A stretch of DNA of 64,000 nucleotides from Quercus robur. Taxonomy: Eukaryota; Streptophyta; Magnoliopsida; Fagales; Fagaceae. The notes beneath the pieces were generated by a model. That model saw only the letters and a program-made list of their open reading frames with translations, did no database searches and was not told the origin of the DNA. Shown here piece by piece: positions 11,970-21,159 of this stretch. A program made the position numbers and the translations under genes. Where the stretch lies: the NCBI RefSeq assembly GCF_932294415.1, contig NC_065538.1:25011957-25075956 (forward strand). Reading direction: 5' to 3'. Each line of letters starts with the position of its first letter. Position 1 is the stretch's first letter.

Positions 11970-12121
11970 GCAGCACACGGGTTAGCAACTACTGTTCTAT
12001 AATGTGGAATACTTGTCCTTCAAGCTTCAACATGATGCTAGGCAGGGCTCTTACATGGGCCGTTATACTTGTTGGATCATTTAAGCATTTTGAATTCTAT
12101 CATACAACTCATTGACATAAT
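11970..12121 (+). repeat. Dispersed ~150-bp repeat, copy 1 (inverted partner at 31879)
   Basis: Starts GCAGCACACGGGTTAGCAAC and runs to ATTGACATAAT. The reverse complement of 31879-32030 matches it nearly throughout. The segment GGGCCGTTATACTTGTTGGA is repeated again just downstream (about 12130-12160). The GCAGCACACGGG end resembles Helitron-type subterminal hairpin sequence, but I cannot show a Helitron. Confidence 0.7.
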
Positions 12122-12558
12122 ACAACTCATGGGCCGTTATACTTGTTGGATCATTTAAGCCTTGTGTTCTTTTCATTCAATGAACTAATACTTTGATATA
12201 AATACAAAGTTTGTTGAGCTAAAAGTCTAAATAAATAAATAAAAATCTCAAAAAATGTGTCATATTGAAGAACTTCATATTCTTCCACTCTTTGCTTTTA
12301 TATATAAAATTAGTTGTTATCTCATGTGTTGCACGATTTTACTCTTGAATTTTTAAACTTAGTTTACCTTACATCCATATCTTGTCAAGGAATGCAATCC
12401 TTAAATATTCAAACTAAAATTAAAAAGTGTCAGTTTTAAAACTTAAACAGATTTCAATCCTTCATCATTGGAAAATTTTTCTTGGTAAATATTTGCATTA
12501 TCAAGAAATTTAGGATACTTTTAAAAAAATTAGATTATTGGATGAAAAATTATAGAGG
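12122..12558. other. Intergenic stretch
   Basis: Apart from the short repeat tail near 12130-12160 there is nothing recognisable; AT-rich with stops in all frames. Confidence 0.5.
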
Positions 12559-12669
12559 TTAGAGCACTCACAGCAGTGGTGCTATATAGGTATAATGCTA
12601 TTTTTTAGCTCTAAATATCAAAAATCCTTCACGCAGCAGAGGAGCTAAATCTAAAAAATTTAGCTCCTC

Positions 12670-12709
12670 AGCTACAGTGCACATCTATCTTTAGATGTGC
12701 ACTGTAGCT
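12670..12709. repeat. Perfect 18-bp hairpin within the Harbinger-like element
   Basis: Arms 12670-12687 and 12692-12709 are exact reverse complements separated by four bases. Confidence 0.85.
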
Positions 12710-13184
12710 CAAAGCTAAAAAAAAAAAAATTTTTTTATTACAACCTCTCTCCTCTTTCTCATTAAAATATTCAATTCATTCTCTCTCTCTCTCTCCGGCT
12801 TCTCCTCTTTCCTCTTTCTTCCTCAAATTTTTTTTTCTCTCTAGCTCACCGGTCTCTCATCTCCCTCATCCCTCAGCTCGCCGGTCTCTCCATCTCACCG
12901 GTCTCTCCATCTCACCGGTCTCCGTCATCCTCAGCTCGCCGGTCAATTTTTTTTCTCTCTAGCTCGCATCTCCCTCATCCCTCATCTCTCTAGCTCGACT
13001 GCCCAGCGCCGACCACTGCCCAGCGCCGACCGAAGCCCAGCCCAGCGCCGACCACTCCTCACACTGGGCTGGGCTGAGCTGAGCTTCGGTGGATTTTTGT
13101 ACTCGTGCTCATTCCTTTTGCGCCGACCGAAGCCCATTCCTTTTGTGCTCGTTGTGGATTTTTTTTTTTTTTTTTGCTGTGGAC

Positions 13185-13419
13185 TGCCGGTAGTGGTGGT
13201 GGTGGTGGTGGTGGATGTTTGTGCTGTGTGGTGGTGGTGGAGGATGTTTGTGCTATGGTGGTGTGCTGGGTTTGTCTCCGATTGAGGATTTGGGTTTTTT
13301 TTTTTTTTTTTTTCTATTGTGTACTGGTGGTGTTGGTGGTGCACTGGTGGTGTTGGTGGTGGTGGTGGAGGATGTTTGTGCTATGGTGGTGTGCTGGGTT
13401 TGTCTCCGATTGAGGATTT

Positions 13420-13456
<37 letters not shown>

Positions 13457-13565
13457 CTATTGTGTACTGGTGGTTGTGGTGGTGGTGGTGGTGGTGGTGG
13501 AGGAGGAGGATGTTTGTGCCGTGTGGTGGTGGTGGTGGAGGATGTTTGTGTTATAGTGGTGGTGA
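13185..13565. repeat. (GGT)n and poly(T) low-complexity block with internal duplication
   Basis: GGATGTTTGTGCTATGGTGG through TCTATTGTGTACTGGTGGT occurs twice (about 13240-13335 and 13367-13472), each with a poly(T) run of 20 to 34 bases inside. Frames give poly-Val/Gly or, inverted, poly-His/Thr. This is not a gene. Confidence 0.8.
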
Positions 13566-13770
13566 TATATTATTTTATTATAGTATAAATATTATTATTT
13601 TATTGTAGTAGAAATATTATTTTATTGTGATGAATATATTATTTTATTGTATTGAAAGCTAAAATAGATCCACTGCTGCAGCATATGTATAAGTAAAATA
13701 GATAAAGTAACTTTTGATGGAGCTAAATTGCTAAAAATTTAGCTCTACTGCTGTGGATGCTCTTAATAGC

Positions 13771-15257
13771 ATTGTGTATGAGTCCCAATCTTCCTCAATA
13801 ATAGAGAGATCAGAGAATAGTGTTGTAGACTTCCATTAGTTGCACCTAGGCAGCATGTTTCAGTCTTGCATTGACTGTCTATTGACTAGCTAATAATAAC
13901 TCTACTGCTGATGCTGAGTGCTCTCCTAGCTGTTTGCTTCGGGTTTCGAGTTCTTTGTCTCATGTCTGACATATGTTTGCTAACTTTCTATGGATATATA
14001 TGAGCCACGCAATGTTGAAGAAAATCTCCATTGTCTTGTTCCTTTTTTGTGCTACTCTCAGATGTGTTATGCTTTTAAAATTTAACAATACCTTTTAAAT
14101 CTCTTTGATATAATGGCTGATATTAAAAATAACTTTCTTAACTACTTATCAAAACTACTAAAAAAGATTGCATGGTACAACCGTCTTAGTTATTTCATCT
14201 TATTTCAATCTCGTGTTACACACCAGCTTTCAGTTAGTAAAGGTTTATTTAATAAAATTTTTTTAATAATATTATTTGTAAATTTTTAAAATATGTATAG
14301 TTAAAAATAAAAATAAAATAATAATATTATTTAAAAATAAAAAAATAAGCTATTTAACCACTTTACCGTAGCTAAATCGTTGATAGCCATATCCTTGTTA
14401 CTGTGTACGAGTCCCAATCTTCCTCAATAATAGAGAGATCAGAGAATAGTGTTGTAGACTTTCATTAGTTGCACCTAGCCAGCATTTTCAGTCTTGCATT
14501 GACTGTCTATTGACTAGCTAATAATAACTCTACTGCTGATGCTGAGTGCTCTCCTAGCTGTTTGCTTCGGGTTTCGAGTTCTTTGTCTCATGTCTGACAT
14601 ATGTTTGCTAACTTTCTATGGATATATATGAGCCACGCAATGTTAAAGAAAATCTCCATGTCTTGCTCCTTTTTTGTGCTACTCTCAGATGTGTTATGCT
14701 TTTAAAATTTAACAATACCTTTTAAATCTCTTTGATTTAATGGCTGATATTAAAAATAACTTTCTTAATTACTGATCAAAACTACTAAAAAAGATTGCAT
14801 GGTACAACCGTCTTAGTTATTTCATCTTATTTCAATCTCATGTTACACACCAGCTTTCAGTTAGTAAAGGTTTATTTAATAAATTTTTTTTAATAATATT
14901 ATTTGTAGATTTTTAAAATATGTATAGTTAAAAATAAAAATAAAATAATAATATTATTTAAAAATAAAAAAATAAGCTATTTAACCACTTTACCGTAGCT
15001 AAATCGTTGATAGCCATATCCTTGTTACTGTGTACGAGTCCCAATCTTCCTCAATAATAGAGAGATCAGAGAATAGTGTTGTAGACTGTCATTAGTTGCA
15101 CCTAGCCAGCATTTTCAGTCTTGCATTGACTGTCTATTGACTAGCTAATAATAACTCTACTGCTGATGCTGAGTGCTCTCCTAGCTGTTTGCTTCGGGTT
15201 TCGAGTTCTTTGTCTCATGTCTGACATATGTTTGTAACTTTCTATGGTGATATATTA
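13771..15257 (+). repeat. Tandem array of ~628-bp units, copies 1, 2 and start of 3
   Basis: The landmark GAGTCCCAATCTTCCTCAAT starts at about 13780, 14409 and 15036, giving periods of 629 and 627 bp. Copies are nearly identical. Copy 3 breaks at 15257 where a TIR element is inserted. Later parts of the array occur at 24285-24839 and 29526-30090. No coding capacity is seen. Each unit contains TTGCATTGACTGTCTATTGA and ends with an AT-rich (TAATAATATTATT) tract. Confidence 0.9.
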
Positions 15258-18200
15258 GGTGAATTTGGTTCAGTTTTTTGAAAAAGTGCATAATAAAAAG
15301 TTGGAATTTTGTAAAAATGCATAATGAAAAAGTGGAGTTTCAAAAAGTTGAGTGTTTGGTAAAAACTGTTAAAAAGTGCATAATGAAAAAGCTGAGTGTT
15401 TGGTAAAAAATGTTAAAAGTGATTTTTTGAGGGATAAATGACCAAAAAGGACAATGTATATATAAGAGATATTTCAAACTTTTGTTTTTTTTTGTTTTTT
15501 TTTTTTTTTGTGGATGTGAGTTTATTTCATACTTATTATAAATAATCTATTTCATATACTTACTAAACAATAATAATAATAATAATATTAATTAAATTTA
15601 AATAATTTCCATCAACATGAAGCACAAAATAAAAATGTAAAAAGATGATAAAATATACACCAATAATCTAAGTTTAAATTGTACTATATAAAAATGTAAA
15701 AACATATAAAATACATATCAATAATCTAAGTTTAAATTGTACAACACAAAATTGCCCTTGATACTTAAAATCAAATAAAATATAATAAATCTGTCTTCTC
15801 ACTGCCTCATGCATCAAACACTCTCTGATCTTCATCCTTAATGCACTTGACACACTTCAATTCTCTTGTTTTTATTTCCCTTGTCTTAGCAAGTTTTATA
15901 AATATTCTATCTCCATCCTTCATCACCCCATCATAAGCCTTTACCTCCCAGACAGCCTTTTCTGCTCATCTTCACCTCTTTAAAATTTTCATAAGCAGTA
16001 TTATCTAAACATCTAGGTAAGCTTCTGTAGCTCTCTTTTTGTAGTAAGTAATAAGGTTTGCAAATAAAATATAATGCATCAAATACACGGTGTATACTAG
16101 ATGAACAACACAGCTAAGCTTACTTCTAAGATTACAGTGATTATAATTTAGAGAAAGGATATGTTCCTGGAGCAAACCTCCACTCAAACAATGTTCTGAA
16201 AAATTTCTGAGCTTCAATTTATCTAGATTTCTCACCTACCCATTTAGTTTCTTGTAGACAAAATGTTTATTCTCCTCTTAATCATTGTATCTACTATCTC
16301 CATTAATTTCCTTATTGAAGACCCAAAATTCGAAGTGTCCATACAAATTATGTTCTCCTAACCTAACTTAGGTGTAGTTATACATTTTCCACACAGGTTT
16401 AGAAAAAAGTTGGAGATTTGGAAAGGACCCTACTTGCTGAAGTGAAAACCATACATTTAATGGTAATCTACTGGAATTTCATGGTTAGAAGAAACTTAAT
16501 TGGGTGCTACATTGCATAATTTGCTAATTCAAAGTAGTGGTTCATACATGAAACAAACAAATCTTATGAAGGGGATGTTTCGCAAACTAGTTCTTAAGTT
16601 ATTGAGTTTGCTATGTCTAGTTCAAAAACACCAAATAGAAACTAAAACCAGTTCTTAACTTCCAAGTTGAATTAGTTTTTCTATTTTAGCATTGATTCAG
16701 AACCAATATCTAGTTTGCCAAAGCTAGTTCAACTTATAAGTTAGGTAACATGTAAATAACAGTCGCTGATGTGACATAACATTAAAAGAATTCCAAATCA
16801 AGCAGAACAGACAGGAAAAAAGTATGACCCTTAGAGGCTGATGCATCAAACTACAAACTCAGATCACATGCAACATTTTTGAAATTCACAGTTAAAACTC
16901 CAATATTTACCACCGCCCACAATCCACCAGCAGAAAAATTCAGTAAGATGTTTTCTCTATTTAATATAATCAAAGAATTTTCCAAGCACAGTACAGAAAA
17001 TAGTCAATTCAATTCAATCCAATCCAACCCTTTAGATATAGGGCGCCAATCACAGCCTTAGATATAATATCCATAACACAGGACAGGAATTACATTAGAC
17101 ACAATAGTGGATACTTTACATATCCACTTTTTAGTTCAAGAAGAAATGGTTTCTAAGAACAATTCCTATATATTATCATCTTAAAACATATTTCATTACA
17201 CGTTGCAGAGAATACTTTTAACCAGAAAAACTTTCAAATGCATATAACTTGTACAAATTAATAGTCTTTACACTAAAATTACCAGTAGGACTATTACCAG
17301 TCACATGGTCATTAATATGTGCACAAGATAGAAGCCTAAAGTGAAAGCATAGCTAGTTAAAAAATAAAAAAAAATACTTGCACATAAGACACAGAACAGA
17401 GAAATGGGCTAAGCAAAGCAAACATGTTCTTCCATTTCCCTTAAGTGGAAGACAGCATGATAACAAAACATGTTCTTCCATCTCCAAGTTAATACACATT
17501 CATAGCAAGATCCGAAATTTTGTTATAACAAAACAAATAAACAAAAACACTTCATGAGAACATGTATATATTCCAATCAGCAAGATCCGAAAACAATACC
17601 CATTATATATTCATCAAACTAACACTTCATTATATATTCCAATCAGCAAAAACAAATAACAAAACAAGTAAAGGAACCCACACTCGGTAAAAAAAAAAAA
17701 AAAAAATCAGATCAGTGTTGGTACCTGGTTTTTGGTAGTAGATCAGTGTTTTTGGTACCTGAGAAATCAAAACCCACACACCAAAAGTGAGAAATCAACC
17801 AAAGAACAGAGAAATCAAACCCAGATCCATGAGAAATCAACCAAAGAACAGAGAAATCAAAACCAAAAAAACCCAAATCAGACCCATGAGAATCAACCCC
17901 GGTTCGGTCCAAATCAAAACAACCCATACCCATGACAAATCAACCCAAAGAACACACAGAAAAATCATTACCCATAAAACAAACCACAATCCAAAACTAC
18001 AGAAAGACTTACGGAGAGGAAGAACCAGAAAGAAAGAAAGAAAGAAGAAGAAAAGGAAGACGAAGCGGAAGAAGAAAAGGAAGACAAAAAGAAAAAAGAC
18101 AGAGAGTAGAGAGACTTACGAACAATGAATGACGCAGAGAGAAGAAGATGGAGGCGTCAAATGCGAAATGGAGAGCAGAGATCAGAGATGAGGGGCGTGT

Positions 18201-18437
18201 GGGTATTTCGGTCTTTCAACTCATGCAACGGTAATATAACAAAACGCGCTATGCGCGTTTTGATTTATGGACAGCTGAAGGTGCATTTTCTATGCGCGTT
18301 TTGCCTTCAGCTTTCCTAAAAGTTCAAAACGCAACTTTTATAAAAAAGTTGCGTTTTGAACTTTACCAAACACAGAACGTGGCTTGGCTTTTTTGAAAAC
18401 GCCCGTTTTGGGCTGAAAAAGTGGAACCAAACGGGCC
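15258..18437. mobile_element. 3.2-kb TIR element inserted in array copy 3
   Basis: Left end GGTGAATTTGGTTCAGTTTT and inverted right end GGCCCGTTTGGTTCCACTTT align with mismatches. ATTA occurs immediately outside both ends (15254-15257, 18438-18441). Array copy 4 shows an empty site (GGTGATATATTGATAGGG near 29622-29639), so the boundaries are well supported. The left arm has direct repeats of AAAAGTGCATAATGAAAAAG (15280-15390). The right part has AGAAATCAACCAAAGAACAG repeats (17787-17860), a purine-rich tract (18030-18110) and a strong hairpin at 18319-18364. No transposase is seen and the superfamily is uncertain. Confidence 0.7.
18319..18364. repeat. Perfect 21-bp hairpin near the right end of the TIR element
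   Basis: Arms 18319-18339 and 18344-18364 are exact reverse complements with a 4-base loop; core CAAAACGCAACTTTT. A second smaller hairpin, AAAACGCGC/GCGCGTTTT, lies at 18241-18261. Confidence 0.85.
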
Positions 18438-18444
18438 ATTAATA

Positions 18445-18612
18445 GGGTTCGGTTAATGTGTGTCCTTAAGGTACACATTAAGTTTTTTATTTTTAAAAAC
18501 ATTTTATTGAGAATTAAAAAAGTTATCATTATTTTTTCAATTTTTGAAAATTTTTTTTCCAAAAATGAAAATGAATGTGTACCCTTAAGGTACACGTATA
18601 CCATTAACTACC
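18445..18612. mobile_element. Short MITE in array copy 3
   Basis: Begins GGGTTCGGTTAATGTGTGTC and ends with the inverted CCTTAAGGTACACGTATACC and ATTAACTACC. A sister copy sits at the same place in array copy 4 (29637-29797), so it inserted before that unit was duplicated. Copies 1 and 2 lack it. Confidence 0.7.
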
Positions 18613-19039
18613 CAGGAGAGAGCACAGCAGTAATTTAGAAGTATAAACAATGATAAAATAGTTGATAAAGAAGATAATAGCAAAATAGATATAGTCAAAA
18701 TAAATTAAAACAGGGTATGGAATATGAAAACTGAAACAAATAAAATCTTACTTGAAAATACTTCTGTCTCTGATTAAAACTGAAAACTTCTGTCTTTCTT
18801 ACAAGTTTTGAAAATAAACACTGTCTGAAGAGTTACAAGATAACAAAGTAAAATTTGTAAAGAATTACAAGATTATCTGTCTAGGAAGGGTTACAAGATT
18901 ACAAAAAGAAAGTAAAGTACAAAAGTCTTTCAGAGAGGGAAAGGGAAAGCTATAAAGTCTTTCTAAAGCTTGGACCTAAAAACTGGACCTTAGAATTGAA
19001 ATGGAAATTTTGGACCTGTCTTCTGTCTTCAGAGTCTGT

Positions 19040-19049
19040 CTATTTATAG
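19040..19049 (-). promoter_or_regulatory. TATA box of the retroelement
   Basis: CTATAAATAG on the minus strand, followed by GACAGACTCTGAAGACAGAA. It lies after the last ORF, where pararetrovirus promoters sit; a start site near 19010 would follow. Confidence 0.55.
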
Positions 19050-19263
19050 ATAAAGTGAACCACGGTAAGTCTTCAAAAGTAACCTGAGTTAAGTAAAGTG
19101 AACTCAAGTTAATCTGTCGGTAGAATCTTGAACAGTAAAAGTCTATCTTGAACAGTAATAGTCTATCTGCATGTAAATAATATTCTGTCAAAATATCTTT
19201 CTGGTTCTGTCTGTATTTGTCTGGAATATAATGGATCTGTCTGGAAGCTATTCATGCATGTCG

Positions 19264-19347
19264 GTGAATAGTGATCTGTCTCCAGTGAATAGTGATCTGT
19301 CGTCGATGAATAGTGATCTGTCGTTGGTGAATAGTGATCTGTGGCCG
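19264..19347 (-). repeat. Four 21-bp repeats upstream of the retroelement TATA box
   Basis: The unit GTGAATAGTGATCTGTC plus four variable bases repeats at 19264, 19285, 19306 and 19327 (the last has CTGTGG). On the element's strand the repeats lie 215-310 bases upstream of the TATA box, an enhancer-like position. Each of the first three units contains one CTGTC motif. Confidence 0.85.
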
Positions 19348-19454
19348 TTATCTGTTTGGAAGAGTATTCTGTCTATTTGTCCCTTCTGTCTATCTGTTTA
19401 TCAATCTGTATCCGCGTAATTACCATAATCTAGCGGATCAGAGTTGTTCTCATA

Positions 19455-21138
19455 CTACTCATGCTCATAGAGCATTCCATAATCATTACATAGGGCACAG
19501 TATGAAATAGGAACGAAAACAAGAACATGATCCTTGGCTGTCATCAATCTGGGATCTTTAACAATCCTTCTTTTTCCAATGAGCCTTCCTGCTGAAGGTC
19601 TTGGGCCATACACAGCTATCCTGTCAGTGTAGCCATATAAATGGAAATCTCTGTCTAATTCTTTCTGTACTTCATAAATCTTATTACTCATGAAATTAGA
19701 CCATTCTTGAGCCAGAGCACCTGGATCATCAAGTGATAAATAAGTATCTCTTGTATACCAGTTATATTCAGGGATACCACACCAATCATGGATAAGGACT
19801 AAATGTGTGCTGGCTGAGCTTCCATATAATAGCTAATGTCCCAAACTGGAAGAGTACTCCAGATTTCCATCTTCATATAATTAAGTCCTCCAATCTGTGC
19901 TGCTGCTTCTTGGATGACTCTGGGAAATAAATTAACCTGATTTGCAGAAGTAATGGTTAATTTGCTGATAAACCCTGCTTCTAGCATCTCAGATAACCAT
20001 AAGGGATCACAGATTACTAGATCCTCTGTCTCTGTGTTGATAAGTAATCCCGAGTAGGGATTAAATATATCTCCTGTTCTTTCATAAACTCTGTCTGAAT
20101 TTCCAAAGCTGTCATACCATTTAGCCTTATGAGATAACCATACATCACCTGTCATGTCTTCTGTTCTGATAAATGCTGTAGAGACTAATACTTTAAAAAG
20201 ATACATCCATCTATCATAAGAACTTGTTATGGCTTTATGAGTTAATATATTCTGTTGGATTTTAGGGGGTAAAGTTCTAATAGCAAGTCTCGTTTTTTGC
20301 TGAATCTTATGGTGGAGCTTTGAAAAGCTTGTTCCATAAGATAGTTTTTTAGAGACTGTAGTTCTGTCTTTGTGGAGCTTGAATCTCCGTCCTCCTTGCC
20401 AGGGAGTTGACAACCGAGTGCTTCAATAAATGCCCCAGTGCTAAGAAGATGTAATTCCAAAGCCTGAAGGGTCATTTGGAATAAGGGTTTCTGTCTGAGG
20501 GTGAAGGCTGCCTGTAAATTATCAAGAAGTAGTTTAATATGAAAAGGAAGGTCTGTAAATTCTCCGTCTGAAAACATAAGATCAGTGTCGAGCACTTTTT
20601 GCAGAATTACACTTTTATCACCACATGAATACATTGCCTCTGCTAGCAAAGTATCCTAAAGGGATATTGTCTCTAACGAGACGCCTTCATGCATATCCAA
20701 AATTTTTACTGAAGGCTTTCGGATACCTCTGGGTTGCACCGCTGGTGCCTTGCCCTTGTCTTTATGAGAGAATCTTTTACTCATGGTAGTCTGCAATTGG
20801 GTTTTGGGGAGAGGATTACGGCTTGAAAAATGATCTTTAAAATAAATATTTTCTTGCAAAGCTTCTTTTGAAATTCTTTTGGCAATGTGTTTCTGTAAAT
20901 TTCTTTTGAAATATAAAGTAATAAAAGCATTTACAAAACAAACTTTTCTTTGTACACTTTTGTGCTCTTGCTGAGTAGCAACAATATTAGGATGGGATCT
21001 GTCAAGGTAAGTGAGATTCATAATATTTCTTAAATCTAGTATGATTCTATCTTCGTAAAGTCTTTCATTAATAGGACAATCTGTCAAGGGATTATAATTA
21101 ATTCTGTCTGTTAGGAAATTAAATCTGTCATTATTCAA
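19455..21138 (-). pseudogene. Second ORF of the retroelement, unrecognised family
   Basis: About 560 codons on the minus strand, beginning 21 bases after the polyprotein stop. It carries one in-frame TAG (20656-20658) and two frameshifts (near 20320 and 19802). No ATG opens it; the frame is clear from about 21138. Segments read like globular protein: KVCFVNAFITLYFKRNLQKH early, then FHIKLLLDNLQAAFTLRQKP, YDRWMYLFKVLVSTAFI, NPYSGLLINTETEDLVICDP, and a C-terminus with GYTDRIAVYGPRPSAGRLIG and LVFVPISYCALC. I do not recognise a domain. Movement protein, coat protein or transactivator of a pararetrovirus are candidates by position only. It is a pseudogene as it stands. Confidence 0.55.
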
Positions 21139-21159
21139 GAAATTACCACAATTAATGTT

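Larger units (their letters stand above)
12562..13762. mobile_element. PIF/Harbinger-like non-autonomous element (1,201 bp)
   Basis: TIRs GAGCACTCACAGCAGT (12562) and, inverted, GAGCATCCACAGCAGT (ending 13762), flanked by TTA at 12559-12561 and 13763-13765. Both ends and the 3-bp TTA duplication match PIF/Harbinger (Tourist-like) elements. There is no transposase. The body holds a perfect hairpin at 12670-12709, CT-rich repeats with CTCACCGGTCTCTCCAT units (12840-12950), GCCCAGCGCCGACC repeats (13005-13050), and GGT-rich tracts duplicated around poly(T) runs (13185-13565). Confidence 0.8.

Noticed and set aside
12982..13588. Poly-His/Thr (minus) and poly-Val/Gly/Phe (plus) frames
   Set aside because: Translation of (GGT)n and poly(T) repeats within a Harbinger-like MITE.
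17787..18132. Lys/Arg/Glu-rich frames in the 3.2-kb TIR element
   Set aside because: Produced by AGAAATCAACC repeats and a purine tract; no start context or domain.
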